Assembly: GCA_030765045.1 (NCBI GenBank)
Contig: CM060966.1
Coordinates: 62,985,786-63,049,785, forward strand
DNA length: 64,000 nt
Direction of reading: 5' to 3'
Source: Tenodera sinensis
Lineage: Eukaryota; Arthropoda; Insecta; Mantodea; Mantidae
In this document: positions 10,151-24,900 of the stretch, piece by piece
Numbering within the stretch: the stretch's first letter is position 1
How the letters are laid out: each line of letters opens with the position of its first letter
Position numbers and translations under genes: made by a program
The notes under the pieces: generated by a model
Databases searched by the model: none
What the model saw: only the letters and a program-made list of their open reading frames with translations
Told to the model about the DNA's origin: nothing

Positions 10151-13100
10151 ACAATGAAAGTGTGTAAGTTTTGATGTACATTTCATGTATATACAATGAA
10201 AATGTGTAAGTTTCTATGTACATTTCTTGAGTGTACAATGAAAATGTGTATGTTTAGATGTACATTTCTTGTATATACAATGAAAATGTGTAAGTTTTGA
10301 TGTACATTTCTTGTATATACAATGAAAGTGTGTAAGTTTTGATGTACATTTCTTGTATAGACAATGAAAGTGTGTAAGTTTTGATGTACATTTCATGTAT
10401 ATACAATGAAAATGTGTAAGTTTCTATGTACATTTCTTGAGTGTACAATGAAAATGTGTAAGTTTAGATGTACATTTCTTGTATATACAATGAAAATGTG
10501 TAAGTTTTGATGTACATTTCTTGTATATACAATGAAAGTGTGTAAGATTTGATGTACATTTCTTGTATATGTGTAAGTTTCTATGTACATTTCTTGAGTG
10601 TACAATGAAAATGTGTAAGTTTTGATGTACATTTCTTGAGTGTACAATGAAAATGTGTAAGCTTTGATGTACATTTCTTGTATATACAATGAAAATGTGC
10701 ATGTTTTGATGTACATTCCTTGTATATACAATGAAAATGTGTAAGTTTTGATGTACATTTCTTGAGCGTACAATGAAAATGTGTAAGTTTTGATGTACAT
10801 TTCATGTATATACAATGAAAATGTGTAAGTTTCTATGTACATTTCTTGAGTGTACAATGAAAATGTGTATGTTTAGATGTACATTTCCTGTATATACAAT
10901 GAAAATGTGTAAGTTTTGATGTACATTTCTTGTATATACAATGAAAATGTGTAAGTTTTGATGTACATTTCCTGTATAGACAATGAAAGTGTGTAAGTTT
11001 TGATGTACATTTCATGTATATACAATGAAAATGTGTAAGTTTCTATGTACATTTCTTGAGTGTACAATGAAAATGTGTAAGTTTAGATGTACATTTCTTG
11101 TATATAGAATGAAAATGTGTAAGTTTTGATGTACATTTCTTGTATATACAATTAAAGTGTGTAAGATTTGATGTACATTTCTTGTATACACAATGAAAAT
11201 GTGTAAGTTTCTAAGTACATTTCTTGAGTGTACAATGAAAATGTGTAAGTTTTGATGTACATTTCTTGTATACACAATGAAAATGTGTAAGTTTCGATGT
11301 ACATTTCTTGTATATACAATGAAAATGTGTAAGTTTGGATGTATATTTCTTGTCTGTACAATGAAAATGTGTATGTTTTGTAGTACATTTCTTTAGTGTA
11401 CAACCAAAATGTGTAGTTTTGATGTACATTTCTTGAGTGTACAATGAAAATGTGTAAGCTTTGATGTACATTTCTTGTATATACAATGAAAATGTGCTTG
11501 TTTTGATGTACATTCAGTGTATATACAATGAAAATGTGTAAGTTTTGATGTACATTTCTTGAGTGTACAATGAAAATGTGTAAGCTTTGATGTACATTTC
11601 TTGTATATACAATGAAAATGTGCATGTTTTGATGTACATTCCTTGTATATACAATGAAAATGTGTAAGTTTTGATGTACATTTCTTGAGTGTACAATGAA
11701 AATGTGTAAGTTTTGATGTACATTTCATGTATATACAATGAAAATGTGTAAGTTTCTATGTACATTTCTTGAGTGTACAATGAAAATGTGTATGTTTAGA
11801 TGTACATTTCTTGTATATACAATGAAAATGTGTAAGCTTTGATGTACATTTCTTGTATATACAATGAAAATGTGCATGTTTTGATGTACATTCCTTGTAT
11901 TTACAATGAAAATGTGTAAGTTTTGATGTACATTTCTGGAGTGTACAATGAAAATGTGTAAGTTTTGATGTACATGTCATGTATATACAATGAAAATGTG
12001 TAAGTTTCTATGTACATTTCTTGAGTGTACAATGAAAATGTGTATGTTTTGATGTACATTTCTTGTATATACAATGAAAATGTGTAAGTTTCTATGTACA
12101 TTTCTTGTATATACAATGAAAATGTGTAAGTATTGATGTACATTTCATGTATATACAATGAAAATGTGTAAGTTTCTATGTACATTTCTTGAGTGTACAA
12201 TGAAAATGTGTAAGTTTAGATGTACATTTCTTGTATATACAATGAAAATGTGTAAGTTTTGATGTACATTTCTTGTATATACAATGAAAGTGTGTAAGAT
12301 TTGATGTACATTTCTTGTATATACAATGAAAATGTGTAAGTTTCTATGTACATTTCTTGAGTGTACAATGAAAATGTGTAAGTTTTGATGTACATTTCTT
12401 GTATACACAATTAAAATGTGTAAGTTTTGATGTACATTTCTTGTGTATACAATGAAAATGTGTAAGTTTGGATGTATATTTCTTGTCTGTACAATGAAAA
12501 TGTGTATGTTTTGATGTACATTTCTTTAGTGTACAACGAAAATGTGTAGTTTTGATGTACATTTCTTGAGTGTACAATGAAAATGTGTAAGCTTTGATGT
12601 ACATTTCTTGTATATACAATGAAAATGTGCATGTTTTGATGTACATTTCTTGAGTGTACAATGAAAGTGTGTAAGTTTTGTTGTACATTTCTTGTATATA
12701 CAATGAAAATGTGTATGTTTTGATGTACATTTCTTGTATATACAATGAAAATGTGTATGTTTTGATGTACATTTCTTGTATATACAATGCAAATGTGTTT
12801 GTTTTGATGTACATTTCTTGAGTGTACAATGAAAGTGTGTAAGTTTTGTTGTACATTTCTTGTATATACAATGAAAATGTGTATGTTTTGATGTACATTT
12901 CTTGTATATACAATGAAAATGTGTATGTTTTCATGTACATTTCTTGTATATACAATGAAAATGTGTGAGCTTTGATGTACAATTCTTGTATATACAATGA
13001 AAATGTGTAAGTTTTGATGTACATTTCTTGTATATACAATGAAAATGTGTAAGTTTTGATGTACATTTCTTGTATATAAATTGAAAATGTGTAAGTTTTG

Positions 13101-14034
13101 ATGTACATTTCTTGTATAGACAATGAAAGTGTGTAAGTTTTGATGTACATTTCTTGTATATACAATGAAAATGTGTAAGTATTGATGTACATTTCTTGTA
13201 TATACAATGAAAATGTGTAAGTTTCTGATGTACATTTCTTGTATATACAATGAAAATGTGTAAGTTTTGATGTACATTTCTTGTATACACAAGGAAAATG
13301 TGTAAGTTTTGATGTACATTTCTTGTATATACAATGAAAATGTGTAAGTTTTGATGTACATTTCTTGTATTTACGATGAAAATGTGCAGCTTTGATGTAC
13401 ATTTCTTGTATATACAATGAAAATGTGTAAGTTTTGAGGTACATTTCTTGTATATTCAATGAAAATGTGTATGTTTTGATGTACATTTCTTGAGTGTACA
13501 ATGAAAGTGTGTATGTTTTGATGTACATTCTTGTATATACAATGAAAATGTGTATGTTTTGATGTACATTTCTTGTATGTACAATGAAAATGTGTAAGTT
13601 TTGATGTACATTTCTTGTATATACAATGAAGATGTGTAAGTATTGATGTACATTTTTTGAATGTACAACGAAAATGTGTACGTTTTCATGTACATTTCTG
13701 GTATATACAATGAAAATGTGTAAGTTTTAATGTATATTTCTTGTATATACAATGAAAATGTGTATGCTTTGATGTACATTTCTTGTATATACCATGAAAA
13801 TGTGTAAGTTTTGATGTACATTTCTTGTATATACAATGAAAATGTGTAAGTGTTGATGTACATTTCTTTTATATACAACGAAAATGTGTAAGTTTTGATG
13901 TACTTTTCTTGTATATACAATGAAGGTGTGTAAGTTTTGATGTACATTTCTTGTATATACAATGAAAATGTGTAAGTTTCTATGTACATTTCTTGAGTGT
14001 ACAATGAAAAAGTGTATGTTTAGATGTACATTTC
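10151..14034. repeat. HOR body with two GTTTGGATGTAT cassettes
   Basis: Markers in order are GAGCGTAC near 10765, GTTTGGATGTAT at 11333 and 12466 (1,133 bp apart), TTACGATG at 13371 and the 41-bp CATTCTTG unit near 13525. This order matches the long HOR units at 21.9-28.0 and 28.0-33.7 kb, so I read it as an older or rearranged copy. At 11.40 kb the usual CAACG reads CAACC, a change shared with 19.16 kb, which links these two blocks. No gene is seen. Confidence 0.83.
10561..10580. repeat. 31-bp monomer with an 11-bp internal deletion
   Basis: Here CTTGTATAT runs directly into GTGTAAG, without the ACAATGAAAAT that normally lies between. The deletion has AT at both ends, which suggests microhomology or slippage. 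It is the shortest monomer I noticed in the window and removes the right arm of the dyad. Confidence 0.85.
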
Positions 14035-17000
14035 TTGATATACAATGAAAATGTGTAAGTTTTGATGTATATTTCCTGTATATACAATGAAAATGTGTAT
14101 GTTTTGATGTACATTCCTTGTATATACAATGAAAATGTGTAAGTTTTGATACACATTTCTTGAGTGTACATTGAAAATGTGTAAGTTTCTATGTACATTT
14201 CTTGAGTGTACAATGAAAATGTGTATGTTTAGATGTACATTTCTTGTATATACAATGAAAATGTGTAAGTTTTGATGTACATCTCTTGTATATACAATGA
14301 AAATGTGTAAGTTTCTATGTACATTCCTTAAGTGTACAATGAAAATGTGTAAGTTTTGATGTACATTTCTTGTATATACAATGAAAATGTGTAAGTTTTG
14401 ATGTACATTTCTTGTATATACAATGAAAATGTGTAAGTTTTGATGTACATTTCTTGTATAGACAATGAAAGTGTGTAAGCTTTTATGTACATTTCTTGTA
14501 TATACAATGAAAATGTGTAAGTTTCTATCTACATTTCTTGAGTGTACAATGAAAATGTGTATGTTTAGATGTACATTTCTTGTACATAAGATGAAAATGT
14601 GTAAGTTTTGATGTACATTTCTTGTATATGCAATGAAAATCTGTAAGTTTTGATGTACATTTCTTCTATATACAATGAAAATGTGTATGTTTTGATGTAC
14701 ATTCCTTGTATATACAATGAAAATGTGTATGTTTTGATGTACATTTCTTGAGTGTACAATGAAAATGTGTAAGTTTTTGAAGTACATTTCTTGTATATAC
14801 AATTGAAATGTGTAGGTTTTGATGTACATTTCTTGTATATGCAATGAAAATGTGTATGTTTTGATGTACATTTCTTGAGTGTACAATGAAAGTGTGTATG
14901 TTTTGATGTACATCTGTTGAATATACAATGAACATGTGTAAGTTTTGATGTACATTTCTTGTATGTACAATGAAAATGTGTAAGTTTTGATTTACATTTC
15001 TTGTCTGTACAATGAAAACGTGTATGTTTTGATGTACATTTCTTTAGTGTACAACGAAAATGTGTAGTTTTGAAGTACATTTCTTGTATATACAATGAAA
15101 AGGTTTATGTTTTGCTGTACATTTGTTGTATATACAATGAAAATGTGTATGTTTTTGTGTATATTTCTTGTATATACAATGAAAATGTGTATGTTTTGAT
15201 GTACATTTCTTGTATATACAATGAAAATATGTAAGCCTTTATGTACAATTCTTGTATATACAATGAAAATGTGTAAGTTTTGATGTACATTTCTTCTATG
15301 TACAATGAAAATGTGTAAGTTTTGATGTACATTTCTTGTATGTACAATGAAAACGTGTAAGTTTTGTTGTACATTTCTTTATTGTACAATGAAAATATGT
15401 AAGCCTTTATGTACAATTCTTGTATATACAATGAAAATGTGTAAGTTTTGATGTACATTTCTTCTATGTGCAATGAAAATGTGTAAGTTTTGATGTACTT
15501 TTCTTTTATGTACAATGAAAACGTGTAAGTTTTGATGTACATTTCTTGTATATACAATGAAAATGTGTATGTTTTCATGTACATTTCTTGTATATACAAT
15601 GAAAATGTGTGAGCTTTGATGTACAATTCTTGTATATACAATGAAAATGTGTAAGTTTTGATGTACATTTCTTGTATATACAATGAAAATGTGTAAGTTT
15701 CTATGTACATTTCTTGAGTGTACAATGAAAATGTGTATGTTTAGATGTACATTTCTTGATATACAATGAAAATGTGTAAGTTTTGATGTATATTTCCTGT
15801 ATATACAATGAAAATGTGTATGTTTTGATACACATTTCCTGAGTGTACATTGAAAATGTGTAAGTTTCTATGTACATTTCTTGAGTGTACAATGAAAATG
15901 TGTATGTCTAGATGTACATTCCTTGTATATACAATGAAAATGTGTAAGTTTTGATGTACATTTCTTGAGTGTACAATGAAAATGTGTAAGTTTTGATGTA
16001 CATGTCATGTATATACAATGAAAATGTGTAAGTTTCTATGTACATTTCTTGAGTGTACAATGAAAATGTGTATGTTTTGATGTACATTTCTTGTATATAC
16101 AATGAAAATGTGTATGTTTTCATGTACATTTCTTGTATATACAATGAAAATGTGTGAGCTTTGATGTAAAATTCTTGTATATACAATGAAAATGTGTAAG
16201 TTTTGATGTACATGTCATGTATATACAATGAAAATGTGTAAGTTTCTATGTACATTTCTTAAGTGTACAATGAAAATGTGTAAGTTTTGATGTACATTTC
16301 TTGTATATAGAATGAAAATGTGTAAGTTTTGATGTACATTTCTTGTATATACAATGAAAATGTGTAAGTTTTGATGTACATTTCTTGTATAGACAATGAA
16401 AGTGTGTAAGCTTTTATGTACATTTCTTGTATATACAATGAAAATGTGTAAGCTTCTATGTACATTTCTTGAGTGTACAATGAAAATGTGTATTTTTAGA
16501 TGTATATTTCTTGTATATAAGATGAAAATGTGTAAGTTTTGATGTACATTTCTTGTATATGCAATGAAAATGTGTAAGTTTTGATGTACATTTCTTGTAT
16601 ATACAAGGAAAATGTGTATGTTTTGATGTACATTCCTTGTATATACAATGAAAATGTGTATGTTTTGATGTACATTTCTTGAGTGTACAATGAAAGTGTG
16701 TAAGTTTTTGAAGTACATTTCTTGTATATACAATTGAAATGTGTAAGTTTTGATGTACATTTCTTGTATATGGAATGAAAATGTGTATGTTTTGATGTAC
16801 ATTTCTTGAGTGTACAATGAAAGTGTGTATGTTTTGATGTACATCTGTTGAATATACAATGAACATGTGTAAGTTTTGATGTACATTTCTTGTATGTACA
16901 ATGAAAATGTGTAAGTTTTGATTTACATTTCTTGTCTGTACAATGAAAACGTGTATGTTTTGATGTACATTTCTTTAGTGTACAACGAAAATGTGTAGTT

Positions 17001-17700
17001 TTGATGTACATTTCTTGTATATACAATGAAAAGGTTTATGTTTTGCTGTACATTTGTTGTATATACAATGAAAATGTGTATGTTTTTGTGTATATTTCTT
17101 GTATATACAATGAAAATGTGTATGTTTTGATGTACATTTCTTGTATATACAATGAAAATATGTAAGCCTTTATGTACAATTCTTGTATATACAATGAAAA
17201 TGTGTAAGTCTTGATGTACATTTCTTCTATGTACAATGAAAATGTGTAAGTTTTGATGTACATTTCTTGTATGTACAATGAAAACGTGTAAGTTTTTATG
17301 TACATTTCTTTAATGTACAATGAAAATATGTAAGCCTTTATGTACAATTCTTGTATATGCAATGAAAATGTGTAAGTTTTGATGTACATTTCTTCTATGT
17401 ACAATGAAAATGTGTAAGTTTTGATGTACATTTCTTTTATGTACAATGAAAACGTGTAAGTTTTGATGTACATTTCTTGTATATACAATGAAAATGTGTA
17501 TGTTTTCATGTACATTTCTTGTATATACAATGAAAATGTGTGAGCTTTGATGTACAATTCTTGTATATACAATGAAAATGTGTAAGTTTTGATGTACATT
17601 TCTTTTATAGACAATGAAAGTGTGTAAGTTTTGATGTACATTTCATGTATATACAATGAAAATGTGTAAGTTTCTATGTACATTTCTTGAGTGTACAATG
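14035..17700. repeat. About 1.7-kb block in two tandem copies
   Basis: CTTGATATAC occurs at 14035 and 15756 (1,721 bp apart) and AAAAGGTTTA at 15098 and 17029 (1,931 bp apart). The content parallels the doubled block at 7-10 kb, and both pairs carry the GATACACATTTC, CTTAAGTG, GTTTTTGAAG and CATCTGTTG monomers in order. About 210 bp (five monomers) were gained between copies, in the CTAGATG / TGTCATG stretch near 15.9-16.25 kb. Confidence 0.8.
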
Positions 17701-20700
17701 AAAATGTGTATGTTTAGATGTACATTTCTTGTATATACAATGAAAATGTGTAGGTTTTGATGTACATTTCTTGTATATACAATGAAAGTGTGTAAGTTTT
17801 GATGTACATTTCTTGTATAGACAATGAAAGTGTGTAAGTTTTGATGTACATTTCATGTATATACAATGAAAATGTGTAAGTTTCTATGTACATTTCTTGA
17901 GTGTACAATGAAAATGTGTAAGTTTAGATGTACATTTCTTGTATATACAATGAAAATGTGTAAGTTTTGATGTACATTTCTTGTATATACAATGAAAGTG
18001 TGTTAGATTTGATGTACATTTCTTGTATATACAATGAAAATGTGTAAGTTTCTATGTACATTTCTTGAGTGTACAATGAAAATGTGTAAGTTTTGATGTA
18101 CATTTCTTGAGTGTACAATGAAAATGTGTAAGCTTTGATGTACATTTCTTGTATATACAATGAAAATGTGCATGTTTTGATGTACATTCCTTGTATATAC
18201 AATGAAAATGTGTAAGTTTTGATGTACATTTCTTGAGCGTACAATGAAAATGTGTAAGTTTTGATGTACACTTCATGTATATACAATGAAAATGTGTAAG
18301 TTTGGATGTATATTTCTTGTCTGTACAATGAAAATGTGTATGTTTTGATGTACATTTCTTTAGTGTACAACGAAAATGTGTAGTTTTGATGTACATTTCT
18401 TGAGTGTACAATGAAAATGTGTAAGCTTTGATGTACATTTCTTGTATATACAATGAAAATGTGCATGTTTTGATGTACATTCCTTGTATATACAATGAAA
18501 ATGTGTTTGTTTTGATGTACATTTCTTGAGTGTACAATGAAAATGTGTAAGTTTAGATGTACATTTCTTGTATATAGAATGAAAATGTGTAAGTTTTGAT
18601 GTACATTTCTTGTATATACAATTAAAGTGTGTAAGATTTGATGTACATTTCTTGTATACACAATGAAAATGTGTAAGTTTCTATGTACATTTCTTGCGTG
18701 TACAATGAAAATGTGTAAGTTTTGATGTACATTTCTTGTATATACAATGAAAATGTGTAAGTTTGGATGTATATTTCTTGTCTGTACAATGAAAATGTGT
18801 TTGTTTTGATGTACATTTCTTGAGTGTACAATGAAAATGTGTAAGTTTAGATGTACATTTCTTGTATATAGAATGAAAATGTGTAAGTTTTGATGTACAT
18901 TTCTTGTATATACAATTAAAGTGTGTAAGATTTGATGTACATTTCTTGTATACACAATGAAAATGTGTAAGTTTCTATGTACATTTCTTGAGTGTACAAT
19001 GAAAATGTGTAAGTTTTGATGTACATTTCTTGTATACACAATGAAAATGTGTAAGTTTTGATGTACATTTCTTTTATATACAATGAAAATGTGTAAGTTT
19101 GGATGTATATTTCTTGTCTGTACAATGAAAATGTGTATGTTTTGATGTACATTTCTTTAGTGTACAACCAAAATGTGTAGTTTTGATGTACATTTCTTGA
19201 GTGTACAATGAAAATGTGTAAGCTTTGATGTACATTTCTTGTATATACAATGAAAATGTGCTTGTTTTGATGTACATTCCCTGTATATACAATGAAAATG
19301 TGTAAGTTTTGATGTACATTTCTTGAGTGTACAATGAAAATGTGTAAGCTTTGATGTACATTTCTTGTATATACAATGAAAATGTGCATGTTTTGATGTA
19401 CATTCCTTGTATATACATTGAAAATGTGTAAGTTTTGATGTACATTTCTTGAGTGTACAATGAAAATGTGTAAGTTTTGATGTACATTTCATGCATATAC
19501 AATGAAAATGTGTAAGTTTCTATGTACATTTCTTGAGTGTACAATGAAAATGTGTATGTTTAGATGTACATTTCTTGTATATACAATGAAAATGTGTAAG
19601 CTTTGATGTACATTTCTTGTATATACAATAAAAATGTGCATGTTTTGATGTACATTCCTTGTATATACAATGAAAATGTGTAAGTTTTGATGTACATTTC
19701 TTGAGTGTGCAATGAAAATGTGTATGTTTTGATGTACATTCCTTGTATATACAATGAAAATGTGTAAGTTTTGATGTACATGTCATGTATATACAATGAA
19801 AATGTGTAAGTTTCTATGTACATTTCTTGAGTGTACAATGAAAATGTGTATGTTTTGATGTACATTTCTTGTATATACAATGAAAATGTGTATGTTTTCA
19901 TGTACATTTCTTGTATATACAATGAAAATGTGTGAGCTTTGATGTACAATTCTTGTATATACAATGAAAATGTGTAAGTTTTGATGTACATTTCTTGTAT
20001 ATACAATGAAAATGTGTAAGTTTTGATGTACATTTCTTGTATATAAATTGAAAATGTGTAAGTTTTGATGTACATTTCTTGTATAGACAATGAAAGTGTG
20101 TAAGTTTTGATGTACATTTCTTGTATATACAATGAAAATGTGTAAGTTTCTATGTACATTTCTTGTATATACAATGAAAATGTGTAAGTATTGATGTACA
20201 TTTCATGTATATACAATGAAAATGTGTAAGTTTCTATGTACATTTCTTGAGTGTACAATGAAAATCTGTAAGTTTAGATGTACATTTCTTGTATATACAA
20301 TGAAAATGTGTAAGTTTTGATGTACATTTCTTGTATATACAATGAAAGTGTGTAAGATTTGATGTACATTTCTTGTATATACAATGAAAATGTGTAAGTT
20401 TCTATGTACATTTCTTGAGTGTACAATGAAAGTGTGTAAGTTTTGATGTACATTTCTTGTATACACAATGAAAATGTGTAAGTTTTGATGTACATTTCTT
20501 GTATATACAATGAAAATGTGTAAGTTTGGATGTATATTTCTTGTCTGTACAATGAAAATGTGTATGTTTTGATGTACATTTCTTTAGTGTACAACGAAAA
20601 TGTGTAGTTTTGATGTACATTTCTTGAGTGTACAATGAAAATGTGTAAGCTTTGATGTACATTTCTTGTATATACAATGAAAATGTGCATGTTTTGATGT

Positions 20701-21922
20701 ACATTCCTTGTATATACAATGCAAATGTGTTTGTTTTGATGTACATTTCTTGAGTGTACAATGAAAGTGTGTAAGTTTTGTTGTACATTTCTTGTATATA
20801 CAATGAAAATGTGTATGTTTTGATGTACATTTCTTGTATATACAATGAAAATGTGTATGTTTTCATGTACATTTCTTGTATATACAATGAAAATGTGTGA
20901 GCTATGATGTACAATTCTTGTATATACAATGAAAATGTGTAAGTTTTGATGTACATTTCTTGTATATAAATTGAAAATGTGTAAGTTTTGATGTACATTT
21001 CTTGTATAGAGAATGAAAGTATGTAAGTTTTGATGTACATTTCTTGTATATACAATGAAAATGTGTAAGTATTGATGTACATTTCTTGTATATACAATGA
21101 AAATGTGTAAGTTTCTGATGTACATTTCTTGTATATACAAGGAAAATGTGTAAGTTTTGATGTACATTTCTTGTATATACAATGAAAATGTGTAAGTTTT
21201 GATGTACATTTCTTGTATTTACGATGAAAATGTGCAGCTTTGATGTACATTTCTTGTATATACAATGAAAATGTGTAAGTTTTGAGGTACATTTCTTGTA
21301 TATTCAATGAAAATGTGTATGTTTTGATGTACATTTCTTGAGTATACAATGAACGTGTGTATGTTTTGATGTACATTCTTGTATATACAATGAAAATGTG
21401 TATGTTTTGATGTACATTTCTTGTATGTACAATGAAAATGTGTAAGTTTTGATGTACATTTCTTGTATATACAATGAAAATGTGTAAGTATTGATGTACA
21501 TTTTTTGAATGTACAACGAAAATGTGTACGTTTTCATGTACATTTCTGGTATATACAATGAAAATGTGTAAGTTTTAATGTATATTTCTTGTATATACAA
21601 TGAAAATGTGTATGCTTTGATGTACATTTCTTGTATATACAATGAAAATGTGTAAGTTTTGATGTACATTTCTTGTATATACAATGAAAATGTGTATGTT
21701 TTGATGTACATTTCTTGTATATACAATGAAAATGTGTAAGTGTTGATGTACATTTCTTTTATATACAACGAAAATGTGAGTTTTGATGTACTTTTCTTGT
21801 ATATACAATGAAGGTGTGTAAGTTTTGATGTACATTTCTTGTATATACAATGAAAATGTGTAAGTTTCTATGTACATTTCTTGAGTGTACAATGAAAATG
21901 TGTATGTTTAGATGTACATTTC
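17701..21922. repeat. HOR body, rearranged, with four GTTTGGATGTAT cassettes
   Basis: GTTTGGATGTAT lies at 18300, 18761, 19097 and 20524, GAGCGTAC near 18235 and TTACGATG at 21219. The last 1.4 kb (20.5-21.9 kb) lines up with 12.5-14.0 and 26.3-28.0 kb in marker order. The extra cassettes at 18.3-19.1 kb come from the local doubling described separately. No gene is seen. Confidence 0.82.
18541..19128. repeat. 294-bp (7-monomer) tandem duplication
   Basis: The TATATAGAATG monomer is at 18571 and 18865 and CAATTAAAG at about 18619 and 18913, both 294 bp apart. The following GTTTGGATGTAT markers (18761 and 19097) are 336 bp apart, so one copy carries one more monomer than the other. Confidence 0.82.
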
Positions 21923-24900
21923 TTGATATACAATGAAAATGTGTAAGTTTTGATGTATATTTCCTGTATATACAATGAAAATGTGTATGTTTTGATGTAC
22001 ATTCCTTGTATATACAATGAAAATGTGTAAGTTTTGATACACATTTCTTGAGTGTACATTGAAAATGTGTAAGTTTCTATGTATATTTCTTGAGTGTACA
22101 ATGAAAATGTGTATGTTTAGATGTACATTTCTTGTATATACAATGAAAATGTGTAAAATTTGATGTACATTTCTTGTATATACAATGAAAATGTGTAAGT
22201 TTCTATGTACATTTCTTAAGTGTACAATGAAAATGTGTAAGTTTTGATGTACATTTCTTGTATATACAATGAAAATGTGTAAGTTTTGATGTACATTTCT
22301 TCTATATACAATGAAAATGTGTAAGTTTTGATGTACATTTCTTGTATAGACAATGAAAGTGTGTAAGCTTTTATGTACATTTCTTGTATATACAATGAAA
22401 ATGTGTAAGTTTCTATCTACATTTCTTGAGTGTACAATGAAAATGTGTATGTTTAGATGTACATTTCTTGTACATAAGATGAAAATGTGTAAGTTTTGAT
22501 GTACATTTCTTGTATATGCAATGAAAATGTGTAAGTTTTGATGTACATTTCTTGTATATACAATGAAAATGTGTATGTTTTGATGTACATTCCTTGTATA
22601 TACAATGAAAATGTGTATGTTTTGATGTAGATTTCTTGAGTGTACAATGAAAATGTGTAAGTTTTTGAAGTACATTTCTTGTATATACAATTGAAATGTG
22701 TAAGTTTTGATGTACATTTCTTGTATATGCAATGAAAATGTGTATGTTTTGATGTACATTTCTTGGGTGTACAATGAAAGTGTGTATGTTTTGATGAACA
22801 TCTGTTGAATATACAATGAACATGTGTAAGTTTTGATGTACATTTCTTGTATGTACAATGAAAATGTGTAAGTTTTGATGTACATTTCTTGCATATACAA
22901 TGAAAATGTGTAAGTTTTTGATGTGCATTTCTTGTATGTACAATGAAAATGTGTAAGTTTTGATGTACATTTCTTGTGTATACAATGAAAATGTGTATGT
23001 TTTGATGTACATTTCTTGAATGCAAAATGAAAATGTGTAAGTTTTGATGTACATTTCTTGTATATACACTGAAAATGTGTAAGTTTTGATTTACATTTCT
23101 TGTCTGTACAATGAAAACGTGTATGTTTTGATGTACATTTCTTTAGTGTACAACGAAAATGTGTAGTTTTGATGTACATTTCTTGTATATACAATGAAAA
23201 GGTTTATGTTTTGCTGTACATTTGTTGTATATACAATGAAAATGTGTATGTTTTTATGTATATTTCTTGTATATACAATCAAAATGTGTATGTTTTGATG
23301 TACATTTCTTGTATATACAATGAAAATATGTAAGCCTTTATGTACAATTCTTGTATATACAATGAAAATGTGTAAGTTTTGATGTACATTTCTTCTATGT
23401 ACAATGAAACTGTGTAAGTTTTGATGTACATTTCTTGTATGTACAATGAAAACGTGTAAGTTTTGATGTACATTTCTTTAATGTACAATGAAAATATGTA
23501 AGCCTTTATGTACAATTCTTGTATATACAATGAAAATGTGTAAGTTTTGATGTACATTTCTTGTATGTACAATGAAAACGTGTAAGTTTTGATGTACATT
23601 TCTTGTATATACAATGAAAATGTGTATGTTTTCATTAACATTTCTTGTATATACAATGAAAATGTGTGAGCTTTGATGTACAATTCTTGTATATACAATG
23701 AAAGTGTGTAAGTTTTGATGTACATTTCTTTTATAGACAATGAAAGTGTGTAAGTTTTGATGTACATTTCATGTATATACAATGAAAATGTGTAAGTTTC
23801 TATGTACATTTCTTGAGTGTACAATGAAAATGTGTAAGTTTAGATGTACATTTCTTGTATATACAATGAAAGTGTGTAAGTTTTGATGTACATTTCTTGT
23901 ATAGACAATGAAAGTGTGTAAGTTTTGATGTACATTTCATGTATATACAATGAAAATGTGTAAGTTTCTATGTACATTTCTTGAGTGTACAATGAAAATG
24001 TGTAAGTTTAGATGTACATTTCTTGTATATACAATGAAAATGTGTAAGTTTTGAAGTACATTTCTTGTATATACAATGAAAGTGTGTAAGATTTGATGTA
24101 CATTTCTTGTATATACAATGAAAATGTGTAAGTTTTGATGTACATTTCATGTATATACAATGAAAATGTGTATGTTTTCATTAACATTTCTTGTATAGAC
24201 AATGAAAATGTGTAAGTTTTGATGTACATTTCTTGTATATACAATGAAAGTGTGTAAGTTTTGATGTACATTTCTTGTATAGACAATGAAAGTGTGTAAG
24301 TTTTGATGTACATTTCATGTATATACAATGAAAATGTGTAAGTTTCTATGTACATTTCTTGAGTGTACAATGAAAATGTGTAAGTTTAGATGTACATTTC
24401 TTGTATATACAATGAAAATGTGTAAGTTTTGAAGTACATTTCTTGTATATACAATGAAAGTGTGTAAGATTTGATGTACATTTCTTGTATATACAATGAA
24501 AATGTGTAAGTTTCTATGTACATTTCTTGAGTGTACAATGAAAATGTGTAAGCTTTGATGTACATTTCTTGAGTGTACAATGAAAATGTGTAAGCTTTGA
24601 TGTACATTTCTTGTATATACAATGAAAATGTGCATGTTTTGATGTACATTCCTTGTATATACAATGAAAATGTGTAAGTTTTGATGTATATTTCTTGAGC
24701 GTACAATGAAAATGTGTAAGTTTTGATGTACATTTCATGTATATACAATGAAAATGTGTAAGTTTCTATGTACATTTCTTGAGTGTACAACGAAAATGTG
24801 TATGTTTAGATGTACATTTCCTGTATATACAATGAAAATGTGTAAGTTTTGATGTACAATTCTTGTATATACAATGAAAATGTGTAAGTTTTGATGTACA

